A stretch of DNA of 64,000 nucleotides from Acetobacterium woodii (GCA_016213825.1 JACQZP010000026.1:496001-560000), one strand, 5' to 3'; positions 46,540 through 56,396 are shown, numbered from the stretch's first letter. Numbers and translations: made by a program. The notes: generated by a model from the sequence alone, not told the origin.

Positions 46540-48960
46540 ATGAAACGACCGTTATTATGGGGATTTGTCACCCTCAGTTTGGGAATTATTGCGGCTTTTT
46601 ACAAATTACCGGTCTGGGTGATTGTCTGTTTTGCCGGTATTCTTGCCGGGCTGCCTTTGATTGTTAAAAACATTAAAGTATTCCAAATTGGCTTTGCTCT
46701 GGTTTTATTTTGTCTGGGTGTCGCATTGGGGTATGGTTCATTTCCGGAGACGGATCAGTTAGCATCGTTTTATGAAAAAGCGGTGTCGGTCTTAGGGGTG
46801 GTCACCGATTATCCCAGGGCAACTGAAGACCGTTTGACGATTAACTTAAATACCAAAGAGATGATCAGTACCGATGACGAAAATGATGTATTAAAGAGTA
46901 CCACCGGTTTAAAAGCAACGATTTATTTTCAAAGCGAAGTGAATAAAAAGGGTGAATCAGGAAAAGCACCGGGTGAAGAACGTAATTTCATAAATTATGT
47001 TCCCGGTGATATCTTGTTATTTAAAGGAATCCTCTCTGAGCCGGCCGGGAAAAGAAACCCTGGGGGCTTTGATTACGATTTGTACCTCAAATCCCAGTCC
47101 ATTGATGGTTTATTAACTGTGCAACCGGAAAACATTAAATTAGTTGGTCAGGAAAGCTCTTTTTATTACCAGATTTTAGGAATCAAAAAATCTTTAGAAA
47201 ACAGCTGTGATACCTATTTTTCAGAAAATGTAGCCGATTTGCTTAAAGGGGTTATTTTTGGTGAAAAAGATATTAATGAGGATCTTTCCCAGAGCTTTCA
47301 GGATGCCGGAGTCACCCATGTTTTATCGGTATCCGGTTTACATGTGGGATATGTGTTTTTAGCGCTTTCGTTCCTGCTGATGGCAATTAAAATCAAGAAG
47401 GGGTACTGGATGCTGTTCCTGGCGCCGGTGCTGTTATTCTATGTTGCCCTTACCGGTTTTGTACCGCCAGTAATCCGAGCCTCGATCATGCTTTTATGTC
47501 TGACACTGGGGCAGGGAATTCATCGGGAACGGGATTCCCTGAATCAGCTGTGTTTGGCAGGCATCGTGATTTTGTGCATCTGGCCAGCTCAACTTTTTCA
47601 GGCCGGCTTTCAATTATCCATGGCAGCAGTTCTGGGGATTGTTCTATTTTATGAACCACTCCTGTATCGATATGAAAAGCGACGCAATAAAAAACATAGC
47701 CACCACCAAAAAAAATCGGGGCCTATCGTTCAAGGTCTGGTTTTAACTTTTTGTGCCACCGTGGGAACCTTGCCCATTCTTTTATATCATTTCAAGAGCT
47801 TTACCACAATGAGCTTTTTTTCCAATCTTATTGTGGTGCCGCTGATTGGGGTCTTGCTACTGGCAGGGATGGTATTTTTAATAATCGCATCTATTTTTCC
47901 TTTTTTAGGACCGGTAATTGCAATGCCAATTGCCTTTTTAGGAGAATCCACCATTGTTGTCCTTGACGGCATCAACGATTTGGGAAAAAGCCTTAATATT
48001 TTCTGGATCAACCGGGGCGGGTTTTCAATTGCGGAAATGGGTTTGTTTTTTTTAGCGATATTTTTTATTTCCGGGTATTTCTATCTTAAATTGAAGTCTG
48101 TGAAAATTGCCACAGTAAGCTTGGGAATCGGTTTTATGTTAATTCTGCTGGTATCACCGTTGTTTCCGAAAAATCTGGTGGTTACGATTCTTGATGTGGG
48201 CCAGGGGGACAGCATTCTGATTGAAACCCCGGGCGGACGAAACTATCTGGTTGATGGCGGCGGCTATCTCTTTGAGCGATCGACTAAAATTTCTGAGAGT
48301 GTCCTCTACCCAGCTTTGTACTCAAAAAATATCCGACAGCTGGATGCGATCTTCTTAACCCATAACCATGTCGATCATAGCCAGGGGGTTGAAGAGCTTA
48401 TCTTCGACGGTTATCCGGTGAAAAACCTTTTTATGAGCATCCAATCCAATAATGAAAAACTCCTCGACCAGCAAATGGCACCGGTGTCCTTATTAAAAAA
48501 AGGTTCGGTAATTGAAGGGGGTGACGGGGTCATGATTAAGGTGTATAATCCTGAGGGAGAAATCAGTCCAAAAGAAGATGACGAACAGAATAATGCTTCG
48601 CTGGTGATGGCGATTTCATATCAGAATACCAATCTGCTTCTATGCGGTGATATCGAGGCCGATGTCGAAAAACAACTGGTGGAAGAATTGGAATTTGAAA
48701 GTGGACAAACCGATTTTCAAATTATAAAAATTCCCCATCACGGCAGCAAAACCTCATCCACCCTGGAGTTTATTCAGGCAGTTGAACCAGAAATGGCGGT
48801 AATTTCGGTGGGTGCGCATAATCTTTTTGGTCACCCCAACGACGAGGTGCTTAAGCGACTGGATCAGGAAAAAATTACCACGCTGAGAACGGATCACAGT
48901 GGTGCCATAGAGATAACCAGCAACGGAGATTTTATCCACTATAAAAACTATGTTTATTAA
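46540..48960 (+). CDS. comEC: DNA internalization competence protein ComEC/Rec2
   Basis: This is the predicted membrane channel that carries single-stranded DNA into the cell. The chain is about 806 aa: two N-terminal helices, an OB-like domain (about 60-215) and the competence domain with multiple helices (including HVLSVSGLHVGYVFL). The C-terminal MBL domain has TILDVGQGDSILIE and FLTHNHVDHSQG. A start at ATG 46540 is preferred over TTG 46537. comEA and the pilus genes are not in this window, so natural competence is not shown. Confidence 0.92.
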   Translation: MKRPLLWGFVTLSLGIIAAFYKLPVWVIVCFAGILAGLPLIVKNIKVFQIGFALVLFCLGVALGYGSFPETDQLASFYEKAVSVLGVVTDYPRATEDRLTINLNTKEMISTDDENDVLKSTTGLKATIYFQSEVNKKGESGKAPGEERNFINYVPGDILLFKGILSEPAGKRNPGGFDYDLYLKSQSIDGLLTVQPENIKLVGQESSFYYQILGIKKSLENSCDTYFSENVADLLKGVIFGEKDINEDLSQSFQDAGVTHVLSVSGLHVGYVFLALSFLLMAIKIKKGYWMLFLAPVLLFYVALTGFVPPVIRASIMLLCLTLGQGIHRERDSLNQLCLAGIVILCIWPAQLFQAGFQLSMAAVLGIVLFYEPLLYRYEKRRNKKHSHHQKKSGPIVQGLVLTFCATVGTLPILLYHFKSFTTMSFFSNLIVVPLIGVLLLAGMVFLIIASIFPFLGPVIAMPIAFLGESTIVVLDGINDLGKSLNIFWINRGGFSIAEMGLFFLAIFFISGYFYLKLKSVKIATVSLGIGFMLILLVSPLFPKNLVVTILDVGQGDSILIETPGGRNYLVDGGGYLFERSTKISESVLYPALYSKNIRQLDAIFLTHNHVDHSQGVEELIFDGYPVKNLFMSIQSNNEKLLDQQMAPVSLLKKGSVIEGGDGVMIKVYNPEGEISPKEDDEQNNASLVMAISYQNTNLLLCGDIEADVEKQLVEELEFESGQTDFQIIKIPHHGSKTSSTLEFIQAVEPEMAVISVGAHNLFGHPNDEVLKRLDQEKITTLRTDHSGAIEITSNGDFIHYKNYVY

Positions 48961-48986
48961 ATGACATAAATTAATGGAGAAACAAT

Positions 48987-50003
48987 GTGAATTATAAAGA
49001 ACTTAATAAATATGTAAAAAATAATGAAATCAGTCCGGTCTATTTATTTACCGGTCCGGAACAGTATATCGGCCATATGATGGAAAAGACTCTCATTGGG
49101 ACCGAAATCGCCAAAGGTCTGGAACCGCTGAATTTGACAACCTATAATGATAAAAACCTGGATGTGTCGGAACTGTTGGCCACCTGTGAAACCCTGCCGA
49201 TGATGAGCAATAAGCGGATGGTTGTTGTTCGGGAAGAAGCGCAGTTGGATAAGATCACCGACAAAAAAGACCTGGATCGAATCAATGCCTATCTGGAAAA
49301 ACCATGTCCATCAACGTTGCTGATTATTTACTGGGAACAGCCGGATAAGCGGAAAAAACTGTACAAAAGCCTGACCAAAGCCGGGAGCCTGGTAGTCTTT
49401 GAAAAATTGGACGCCGGGGACCTGCAGTCATGGATTATGCGGCGAATTAAAAATGCCGATAAAAAAATAAGCCGCGCCGCGCTGGAGCTCTTTATTCAGC
49501 GATCAATGTATTTAATTAATGAAAAAAAGACCATGGAGATGGTCGACAATGAGCTCAACAGCCTCATCGATTATACCGGCGATCGCAATGAGATTACCAA
49601 GGAAGATATCCTGCTGATTCTCCCACAATCGATAGAGGAGGGAATTTTTAAACTGATTGATTATGCCGTGAGCGGAGAAAAAGATCAGGCATTGTTAATG
49701 CTGAACCAGTTTTACATGGAAGGCGAATCGCCGTTTGGGGTTTTTAGTCTGTTACTACGCCAGATTAGAATGCTGTTGATGGTAAAGATCTATAGCAATA
49801 GGGGACTGCCTGCTAAAACAGTGGCCAGCGAAATGAAACTGGCGCCATTTATCGTCAATAAAATTTTAAAAAACGGAAAGAATTATCCGATGGATAATCT
49901 ATGGGAGATCATGTTGATCGGGGCTGATTTGGATGCCCAGATGAAATTGGGTGAAATTGATCAGAATTTCGCTTTGGAATTATTTTTAATGAAGATTGCA
50001 TAA
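48987..50003 (+). CDS. holA: DNA polymerase III subunit delta
   Basis: This is the delta subunit of the clamp loader, which opens the sliding clamp (338 aa). The N-terminal PVYLFTGPEQYIGHMMEK is typical, as is the SQLL/FSLL-type helical C-domain (GESPFGVFSLLLRQIRMLL). The start is GTG with TGGAGA. It follows comEC by 26 nt and precedes the convergent rpsT gene, the usual comEC-holA-rpsT order in Firmicutes. Confidence 0.93.
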   Translation: MNYKELNKYVKNNEISPVYLFTGPEQYIGHMMEKTLIGTEIAKGLEPLNLTTYNDKNLDVSELLATCETLPMMSNKRMVVVREEAQLDKITDKKDLDRINAYLEKPCPSTLLIIYWEQPDKRKKLYKSLTKAGSLVVFEKLDAGDLQSWIMRRIKNADKKISRAALELFIQRSMYLINEKKTMEMVDNELNSLIDYTGDRNEITKEDILLILPQSIEEGIFKLIDYAVSGEKDQALLMLNQFYMEGESPFGVFSLLLRQIRMLLMVKIYSNRGLPAKTVASEMKLAPFIVNKILKNGKNYPMDNLWEIMLIGADLDAQMKLGEIDQNFALELFLMKIA

Positions 50004-50015
50004 TAAAAGTGGATA

Positions 50016-50093
50016 AACCAACGATTCTGCTCCGCTCTGTCGTTGGTTCGAGGGCAGTCGCCAACTAAGCGAGCTTGTGATTGGCTCGTTGCC
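50016..50093. other. Structured intergenic element between holA and rpsT
   Basis: This stretch is unlike its AT-rich surroundings. AACCAACGA (50016-50024) pairs with TCGTTGGTT (50040-50048). CGAGC (50070-50074) pairs with GCTCG (50084-50088), and GGCA (50053-50056) with TGCC (50090-50093). Neither hairpin has a T run on the plus strand. It may hold the holA transcript end, a degraded repeat, or a small RNA. Confidence 0.5.
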
Positions 50094-50102
50094 TTCACGC
50101 AA

Positions 50103-50133
50103 AAAAAGATGTACCTGAGTAAGTACATCTTTG
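50103..50133 (-). terminator. Rho-independent terminator of rpsT
   Basis: AAAGATGTAC and GTACATCTTT form a 10-bp perfect stem with an 8-nt loop. On the minus strand seven T residues follow. Confidence 0.9.
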
Positions 50134-50179
50134 GATAGACCCTAGAGACACGGGTTTTGGGAATATATAAATGAGGTAA

Positions 50180-50446
50180 TTAAGCAGTCATCTTGTTTAA
50201 GATTCTAGCCAAAGTACTTTTTTTACGTGCTGCTGTGTTTTTATGTAAAACACCTTTTGTAACAGCCATATCAATTTTCTTTGATGCTAAACGATAAGCT
50301 TCCTGCGCTGCTTCAACGTTACCTTCAGTAACTGCAAGATCAAATTTCTTTACAGTAGTCTTAAGATTAGTCTTTACCATCTTATTTCGCAGACGACTGA
50401 TTTCATTTGTTTTAGCTCGTTTCATAGCCGATTTAATGTTAGCCAT
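50180..50446 (-). CDS. rpsT: 30S ribosomal protein bS20
   Basis: This is a primary binding protein of the 16S rRNA 5' domain (88 aa, usual length). Lys-rich throughout, it starts [15 protein letters not shown] and ends [16 protein letters not shown] strong GAGGGGGGTG precedes the ATG and a sigma-A promoter precedes that. It lies divergent to lepA; in spore formers gpr and spoIIP often stand between them. Confidence 0.97.
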   Translation of the reverse strand: MANIKSAMKRAKTNEISRLRNKMVKTNLKTTVKKFDLAVTEGNVEAAQEAYRLASKKIDMAVTKGVLHKNTAARKKSTLARILNKMTA

Positions 50447-50480
50447 GGGTTCACCCCCCTCATTTATTTATAACATAGCA

Positions 50481-50509
50481 ATTCTAACACATTAGCAGAA
50501 GATTATCAA
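50481..50509 (-). promoter_or_regulatory. Sigma-A promoter of rpsT
   Basis: On the minus strand TTGATA (50509-50504) and TAGAAT (50486-50481) are 17 bp apart, about 35 nt before the rpsT start. Confidence 0.8.
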
Positions 50510-50536
50510 GAAAAAACGTGACAAAAAAAATATTTC

Positions 50537-50565
50537 TTGATAGAATATTGATCTAGGCATAAAAA
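50537..50565 (+). promoter_or_regulatory. Probable promoter of lepA
   Basis: TTGATA (50537-50542) and TAAAAA (50560-50565) are 17 bp apart, about 60 nt before the lepA start. The -10 is imperfect. Confidence 0.55.
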
Positions 50566-50625
50566 ACTAGGGATTTAAAGAACATTTCAACCATTTATAT
50601 AGATTTGAAAGTAGAGGACTAGAAA

Positions 50626-52431
50626 TTGACAAACAAACAATTACATACACGAAATTTTTCGATCATTGCCCATATTGATCATGGCAAGTCAACCCTGGCG
50701 GATCGCCTCATCGAAGACACCGGGCTGATGAGCAAACGGGATATGGAAGAACAGTTTTTGGATAATATGGATATTGAACGGGAGCGGGGGATCACCATCA
50801 AGCTTCAGGCTGTTCGCTTACTCTATACCGCTGATGACGGTGACGAGTACATTTTAAACCTGATTGATACTCCTGGCCATGTGGATTTTACCTACGAGGT
50901 GTCCCGAAGTCTGGCGGCCTGTGAGGGTGCGCTACTGATTGTGGACGGCTCCCAGGGGATTGAAGCCCAAACCATTGCCAATGTTTATCTGGCGCTGGAG
51001 AACAATCTGGAGGTCATTCCGGTGATCAACAAGATTGACTTGTTAAGTGCCGATCCCCAACGGGTTAAAGATGAGATTGAACATGTTATTGGTATCGAAG
51101 CTCAGGATGCACCACTAATTTCGGCCAAGGCTGGTCTCAATATTCGCGAAGTATTGGAGGCGATTGTCAAAAAAGTGCCACCACCAACCGGTGATGTGGA
51201 GGCACCACTGCAAGCCCTGATTTTTGATTCCTATTATGATCAGTATCTGGGCGTTATTGCCTCCGTTCGAGTCATTCAAGGAAAAATCCGCAAAAGCATG
51301 AAAATTGACATGATGGCCGTGGGAAAAACCTTTGAAGTCAATGAGGTCGGTGTTTTCGGCAGAGGTTTGATTCCCATCGATGAGCTCTGTGCTGGCGATG
51401 TTGGTTATGTCAATGCCGGAATAAAAAATGTTCGGGACACCCGGGTCGGGGATACCATCACCGAAACGAACAACCCGGCTAAAGAAGCATTGCCGGGGTA
51501 TAAAAAAGTAACCTCAATGGTATTCTGTGGAATTTATCCGGCCGATGGTTCTCGTTATGAAGACTTAAAAGAAGCCTTAGCTAAACTGCAGCTCAACGAT
51601 GCTTCGCTGCTTTATGAGGCCGAAACATCAATGGCGCTTGGCTTTGGTTTCCGCTGTGGCTTCCTGGGTCTACTCCATATGGAAATCATTCAGGAACGGC
51701 TGGAACGGGAATTCAATCTGGATTTGGTTACCACGGCGCCCAGCGTTATTTATAAGGTCATCAAAACCGACGGTACCGAATTATGGGTGGATAATCCATC
51801 CAATTTGCCCAATCCGGTTGAAATTAAAACCATGGAAGAACCGATTGTCAATGCCGACATTATGGTACCATCTGAATATCTGGGTGCGATTATGGAATTG
51901 TGTCAGGAACGACGGGGTGTTTATCTGACCATGGATTATGTTGAAGAAAACCGGGTTATTCTAAAATATGAGTTGCCTCTGAATGAGATTATCTATGATT
52001 TCTTTGATGCGCTTAAATCTCGAACACGGGGTTATGCGTCCTTTGACTATGATATCAAAGAATATCGGCCATCTGATCTGGTTAAACTGGATATTCTACT
52101 GAACGGCGAACTGGTGGATGCCCTTTCCTTTATTGTTCACCGCGACAAGGCAGCAAACCGGGGACGGCTGATCGCCAAGAAATTAAAAGAAGAAATTCCG
52201 CGACAAATGTTCGAGATCCCGGTTCAGGCTGCCATTGGTACCAAGGTCGTTGCTCGTGAAACAATCCGAGCCATGCGGAAGGATGTTTTAGCCAAGTGTT
52301 ATGGCGGCGATATCAGCCGTAAACGAAAACTGTTGGAAAAACAAAAAGAAGGCAAGAAGCGCATGCGTCAAGTTGGTAATGTGGAAGTGCCGCAAGAAGC
52401 ATTTATGGCGGTTCTTAAGCTGGATTCCTAA
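50626..52431 (+). CDS. lepA: Elongation factor 4 (LepA)
   Basis: This is a ribosome-associated GTPase (601 aa) that acts in initiation and in ribosome assembly or stalled states. It has G1 [10 protein letters not shown], switch [10 protein letters not shown]3 DTPGH, G4 NKID and G5 SAKAG. The LepA-specific C-terminal domain includes [21 protein letters not shown] without the EF-G domain IV. The start is TTG, with AGAGG eight nucleotides upstream. An M15 peptidase-like gene follows 3 nt later. Confidence 0.97.
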   Translation: MTNKQLHTRNFSIIAHIDHGKSTLADRLIEDTGLMSKRDMEEQFLDNMDIERERGITIKLQAVRLLYTADDGDEYILNLIDTPGHVDFTYEVSRSLAACEGALLIVDGSQGIEAQTIANVYLALENNLEVIPVINKIDLLSADPQRVKDEIEHVIGIEAQDAPLISAKAGLNIREVLEAIVKKVPPPTGDVEAPLQALIFDSYYDQYLGVIASVRVIQGKIRKSMKIDMMAVGKTFEVNEVGVFGRGLIPIDELCAGDVGYVNAGIKNVRDTRVGDTITETNNPAKEALPGYKKVTSMVFCGIYPADGSRYEDLKEALAKLQLNDASLLYEAETSMALGFGFRCGFLGLLHMEIIQERLEREFNLDLVTTAPSVIYKVIKTDGTELWVDNPSNLPNPVEIKTMEEPIVNADIMVPSEYLGAIMELCQERRGVYLTMDYVEENRVILKYELPLNEIIYDFFDALKSRTRGYASFDYDIKEYRPSDLVKLDILLNGELVDALSFIVHRDKAANRGRLIAKKLKEEIPRQMFEIPVQAAIGTKVVARETIRAMRKDVLAKCYGGDISRKRKLLEKQKEGKKRMRQVGNVEVPQEAFMAVLKLDS

Positions 52432-52434
52432 ACT

Positions 52435-52866
52435 ATGGACGATACGATTCTTAAGGCTCCCCGGGTTCATCAGAAGCTTAATAGCGACGAGCTGTTCTAT
52501 TTATTAAAAGAGCAGGATCAGGCCATCCCGAAAAAGCCAGTCAATCGGGATGATTATCGCTGTGACTGCCGGGGCAGATATTGTGATGGGTTTCCGGTAT
52601 CGCTGAATCCGACACTGCTTGAAAAAATTGAAGAGTTGGAAAAGCAATTGAAAAAGCCAGTGCAGATCATTTCCGGAGTACGTTGTGAACAGCGCAATAC
52701 TGAAGCGGATGGATCAAAACACTCCTTTCATCTGCTGGGACGAGCCGCAGATATTCGCTGCGAAACCATCGGCATCGATGAATTGGCAGCGGCGGCTGAA
52801 ACAGTCGAGTTATTGGTAATCCGGGATTATCAGGGCGATGTGGTACATTGCCAATGGAATGACTAG
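52435..52866 (+). CDS. Peptidase M15-like protein
   Basis: This is a 143-aa protein related to M15 (D-Ala-D-Ala carboxypeptidase, M15_3) metallopeptidases. The zinc motif is visible: ISGVRCEQRN, then KHSFHLLGRAADIR and a late VVHCQW, matching Ser-x-His-x2-Gly-x-Ala-x-Asp and the third ligand in VH. There is no signal peptide, which is unusual for a wall enzyme. It also carries a CDCRGRYCDG Cys cluster. It starts 3 nt after lepA with little own ribosome site, so it is translationally coupled. Confidence 0.75.
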   Translation: MDDTILKAPRVHQKLNSDELFYLLKEQDQAIPKKPVNRDDYRCDCRGRYCDGFPVSLNPTLLEKIEELEKQLKKPVQIISGVRCEQRNTEADGSKHSFHLLGRAADIRCETIGIDELAAAAETVELLVIRDYQGDVVHCQWND

Positions 52867-52872
52867 AAAAAA

Positions 52873-52913
52873 ACTGTTATCGATGGTTGTCCATCGGTAA
52901 CAGTTTTTTATAA
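52873..52913 (+). terminator. Rho-independent terminator after lepA-M15 operon
   Basis: CTGTTATCGATGG and CCATCGGTAACAG form a stem with one G-T pair and a 4-nt loop, followed by six T residues. Confidence 0.9.
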
Positions 52914-52975
52914 ATCGATAAGAAAAAAGCTTGGAGTAAAAGGCAACGGCTTGTCATTAAGATGCAATTATTCGA

Positions 52976-53974
52976 TTAGCGAACCAGATATGGTGTTCGT
53001 GCTGGGGCGTTCCAATACCAAAGGTTTTCGGTATTCATTCTGGCAAAAAATAATTGAAAGCCTGCTTGCTCCTGGACGGTCAGAACCTCTTCAACCCAAT
53101 TTGCGACGATGATGATTCCTTTTTCGCTTAAATATTTGTGAACGCATCTGAAAATGATCAGCATCTCCATAATGGTCGTAGCGCCGGCACCATTGACAAT
53201 GACCATGATTTCTTCGCCCGATCGAAGATTTAAGTCATCAATAAGTAAATCCGACATGAGCATTGCGGTTTCATCAGCACTTTTCATTTTTTGACGGCCG
53301 CCACCGCCTTCACCATGCTGGCCCATTCCGATTTCCATTTCATCAGTACCGATCACTGCAAAAGCGGAACCATTTTGTGGATGGGTAGCTGTTTTGCAGG
53401 CAACGGCAATGGTCGCCATATTATCGGCAAAATCCTGGGCGATGGTGGTCACTTCATGGAGGGATTTTCCCTGGGCAGCTGCGGCACCAACAATTTTGTA
53501 TAGCGGCACACAGCCGACCAGACCACGTCGTCTTTCAGCTTCAGAACGAGGAGCGTAAGCAACATCTTCCCGGGTAATAATCATGCTTACATTGATACCG
53601 GATTTTTGGGCTTCTTCCATGGTTCGATTTCCAGCTAACATATCGCCAGCATGGTTTAAAACTACTAAAAGTACTCCTTTGCCTTTGTCGGCGAGTTGTA
53701 GCGCTTCAAAAACAGCTTTGTAACCAGGTGCAGCAAACACATCACCGACAACAGCAATATCAATCATACCTTCGCCGACAAAGCCTTCTAGGGCAGGTTC
53801 ATGGCCAGAACCACCCAGAGTTACAATCGTAACCCTGTCCGCAGTTTTAAGGCCTTTATTGATAACAAGGTTATTAGGTGTGACTTCAAGAATCGATGGA
53901 TTTGCTAATGCCAGGCCTTCTAATAATTCAGAGGTGATGTTTTCGGATTTATTAATAAATTTCTTTAGACTCAT
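52976..53974 (-). CDS. dhaK: Dihydroxyacetone kinase DhaK-type subunit, stand-alone
   Basis: This is a substrate-binding DAK1-type kinase subunit (332 aa, length of DhaK in Lactococcus). It has TLGGSGHEPALEGFVG, LNHAGDML (Asp) and GMGQHGEGG. The His in the last is the residue that covalently holds dihydroxyacetone in DhaK. No dhaL or dhaM lies beside it, so a phosphoryl donor partner must be elsewhere or the protein acts differently. The ribosome site is AAAGGAACC. It is monocistronic, divergent from an Agr-like regulator, with LytTR-type repeats in its upstream region. The actual substrate may be another ketose. Confidence 0.85.
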   Translation of the reverse strand: MSLKKFINKSENITSELLEGLALANPSILEVTPNNLVINKGLKTADRVTIVTLGGSGHEPALEGFVGEGMIDIAVVGDVFAAPGYKAVFEALQLADKGKGVLLVVLNHAGDMLAGNRTMEEAQKSGINVSMIITREDVAYAPRSEAERRRGLVGCVPLYKIVGAAAAQGKSLHEVTTIAQDFADNMATIAVACKTATHPQNGSAFAVIGTDEMEIGMGQHGEGGGGRQKMKSADETAMLMSDLLIDDLNLRSGEEIMVIVNGAGATTIMEMLIIFRCVHKYLSEKGIIIVANWVEEVLTVQEQAGFQLFFARMNTENLWYWNAPARTPYLVR

Positions 53975-54101
53975 TTGTCGGTTCCTTTATGTTTTAAAGT
54001 CTGTACAGCAGCGAATCACTGTTACTCGGTTATCGATAAAAGAATATTCATAATTAATAATACTGAATTAAATCGACTTACTAATACTAACAAAATACAT
54101 C

Positions 54102-54150
54102 AATGAAAACAATATTGACGTAATGAAAACAGTATTTAACGTAATGAAAA
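54102..54150. promoter_or_regulatory. 21-bp direct repeats, candidate LytTR operator
   Basis: AATGAAAACA(A/G)TATT repeats with a 20-21-bp period (54102, 54122, 54143). On the minus strand TACGTTAAA (54143-54135) and TACGTCAAT (54122-54114) start 21 bp apart, leaving a 12-bp spacer. This is the geometry of LytTR-domain binding sites. They lie between dhaK and the LytTR regulator gene. Confidence 0.6.
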
Positions 54151-54182
54151 GAAGAATTAGTCAGGATAATATACATCTAAAG

Positions 54183-54211
54183 TTGTAACAATTAATTTTA
54201 TGCGATATAAT
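54183..54211 (+). promoter_or_regulatory. Sigma-A promoter of the LytTR/GHKL pair
   Basis: TTGTAA (54183-54188) and TATAAT (54206-54211) are 17 bp apart, 48 nt before the regulator start. Confidence 0.82.
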
Positions 54212-54258
54212 AAGTCACTATAAAGGATTGATTATGTGTAAGAAAATAAGGTGAGAAC

Positions 54259-54972
54259 ATGTTAAGTATAGCAGTCTGCGAAGATGAGGAACATCACAAA
54301 AATTTATTGGTGGACTTAATTAGTCATTATCAATTTATAAACGGTTATCATTTGTCTGCATTTCAATTTGGACATGAATTAATAGCAGCAATGAAAAAAG
54401 AAAAAATGTTTGATGCTATTTTTCTTGATATGCGTTTAGAAAACGAAGATGGAATTGATATCGCAAATGAAATCAGAAAAACGGATGAAAGAACCCATAT
54501 CATTATCACAACGTCCTTAATTGAATATGCGGTACTGGGTTACTCAGTTAATGCCAGCGATTTTTTATTAAAGCCTATTTCACAAGAAAAATTATATCAA
54601 ATTTTAAAAAAATTAGAAGTGGATAAAATTAAATCTCAATCCAGTTATCACGAAATTGAAATAAATAAAGTAAAAATAGTTTTACGCACAGATGACATTT
54701 TATATTTTGAGAGTCTTGGCAGAAAAATTAAAATCGTGACGTTTGATGCAGAATATGAATATTATTACAATATTTCCGTATTGGAAAAGGAATTAGATGC
54801 AGCTCGTTTCATTTTGTGTCACCGTTCTTATATTGTAAATCTTGGGAATATCAAAAGTATCAAAAAAGGGAGTGTCATTTTAAAGACTGGATTGGTGATT
54901 CCAATTAGTCCCAAAAAGAATCAAAAAGTATATGATGAATTTACCAGGTATCTAACAGGAGATCTGCAATGA
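54259..54972 (+). CDS. LytTR-family response regulator, AgrA-like
   Basis: This is a response regulator of 237 aa. The receiver (1-125) has acidic CEDEEH, the phospho-acceptor Asp in FLDMRLENEDG, and Lys in LLKPIS. The LytTR DNA-binding domain (about 130-237) includes LYFESLGRKIKIV and FILCHRSYIVNLGNI. It is of the type that controls peptide-signal systems. It shares 4 nt with the downstream kinase gene (ATGA). No agrB/agrD-like signal genes are adjacent. Its own upstream region carries candidate LytTR sites. Confidence 0.9.
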   Translation: MLSIAVCEDEEHHKNLLVDLISHYQFINGYHLSAFQFGHELIAAMKKEKMFDAIFLDMRLENEDGIDIANEIRKTDERTHIIITTSLIEYAVLGYSVNASDFLLKPISQEKLYQILKKLEVDKIKSQSSYHEIEINKVKIVLRTDDILYFESLGRKIKIVTFDAEYEYYYNISVLEKELDAARFILCHRSYIVNLGNIKSIKKGSVILKTGLVIPISPKKNQKVYDEFTRYLTGDLQ

Positions 54973-56288
54973 ACAATTGGTATGATTATACAATTCTTGT
55001 GGCAATCTTATCAAATGTGTCGGCAATTATTATCTGTTATTATTTTCTGAGTAACATTCTATTCGCAAAAAAGCAAAGTAAAAAGGTGCGATATCTTATT
55101 TTGTTTGCAATAACATGCATTTTCATGAGTATCCTACTGTTTTTTAAGCAATCACCTGTTTTTGTTTTTGTATCAATGGGAACGTTTTTATCAATTGGTT
55201 TGTTGTTGTTTCAGGGAAACGTGCTGATGCGCATCCTCTATTCAATATTCTTTGTGGCGTTTGGAGGGCTAGCTGAAACCATTACTGGTATTATCGTAGC
55301 GCTGACATTTTCTTTTAGCCTTAATGAGCTATACCAATACCCAATATATTACACTCTTGTTGCCGTTGGTTCAAAGGTTGTTCTATTTGTATTCATCAAA
55401 TTTGCGATCCGCATTATTCGAAAACAAATTCAATTTTCATCACTGCTGGAATCAATTGCGCTTTTTAGTATTCCATTTGTCAGTTTAATTGTTTGTTTAA
55501 ATGTGTACTTTATGGTAGTAAAAGTCCAAGGAAGTGAATTAATTGGTATTATATCGGTCGGTGCGTTGCTATACATCAATATTATGATCTTTGCCATTTT
55601 AAAAGTACTGGATCATGAATCAAATAAAACATTAGAATACAAGAATGCCAATATTCAACTGGAACTTGAACAAAAACATTACAAAGAAATTCTGGAAAAA
55701 AATTATGAGGTAAGAGGATTGTGGCATGATATGAACAATCATGTTATTACCATGCAGTATTTGATTAAAAACCATGCATGTGACGAAATTAATGAATATC
55801 TGCGTCAACTTCATGATGTTTTGCAAAATGCCGTTGACCATAATCTGTCTGGAAATAATGTAGTAGATGCGCTGTTGAATTACAAAATTAAATTTGCATC
55901 TAACAAGAACATTAACATCGTTCATTACATCGCCATACCGGAAAAACTGAAAATGAATAGTATCGATCTATCAATAATATTGGGAAATATCTTAGACAAT
56001 GCAATTGAGGGATGCTTGAGAGATTCACGAGATGACGAAGATAAGATAATTAAATTTAACATGTATTACAAAAAAGAGAGCTTGTTAATTGATGTTGAAA
56101 ATACTGTTGATGAAAAAACAATTAAAAAGTCTGGGAATAAGTTAGTCAGCAGCAAAATAAGTAAGCATAACAAAAGTGGTTATGGCATATCAAATGTCAA
56201 GCAGGTATTGGATAATTACGGCGGCAATATGGTTACTCAAATTCTTGATGATCGATTTAAATGCACGATTCTTATTCCATTGGATTAA
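54969..56288 (+). CDS. GHKL sensor histidine kinase, AgrC-like
   Basis: This is a membrane histidine kinase of 439 aa. The N-terminal half has about six hydrophobic helices (1-215), as in peptide-sensing AgrC-type kinases. The cytoplasmic half has the phospho-acceptor His in LWHDMNNHV, the N-box in NILDNAIEGC and the glycine-rich box in GYGISNVKQVLDNYGG. It is the cognate partner of the LytTR regulator, coupled by an ATGA overlap. The signal is unknown; no pheromone precursor gene was seen nearby. Confidence 0.9.
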   Translation: MNNWYDYTILVAILSNVSAIIICYYFLSNILFAKKQSKKVRYLILFAITCIFMSILLFFKQSPVFVFVSMGTFLSIGLLLFQGNVLMRILYSIFFVAFGGLAETITGIIVALTFSFSLNELYQYPIYYTLVAVGSKVVLFVFIKFAIRIIRKQIQFSSLLESIALFSIPFVSLIVCLNVYFMVVKVQGSELIGIISVGALLYINIMIFAILKVLDHESNKTLEYKNANIQLELEQKHYKEILEKNYEVRGLWHDMNNHVITMQYLIKNHACDEINEYLRQLHDVLQNAVDHNLSGNNVVDALLNYKIKFASNKNINIVHYIAIPEKLKMNSIDLSIILGNILDNAIEGCLRDSRDDEDKIIKFNMYYKKESLLIDVENTVDEKTIKKSGNKLVSSKISKHNKSGYGISNVKQVLDNYGGNMVTQILDDRFKCTILIPLD

Positions 56289-56330
56289 AAAAGCCGATAA
56301 AGATTGATCAACACGATTAGATTATCAAAA

Positions 56331-56359
56331 TTGACAAAAGTCGACGGATGCGATAATAT
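56331..56359 (+). promoter_or_regulatory. Sigma-A promoter of the SorC-type regulator
   Basis: TTGACA (56331-56336) and TAATAT (56354-56359) are 17 bp apart, close to consensus. It lies inside the open frame upstream of the likely start, which supports the later start codon. Confidence 0.82.
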
Positions 56360-56396
56360 TATACAGGCATTCAAGGCTAATGATCGAGGTGATCCA

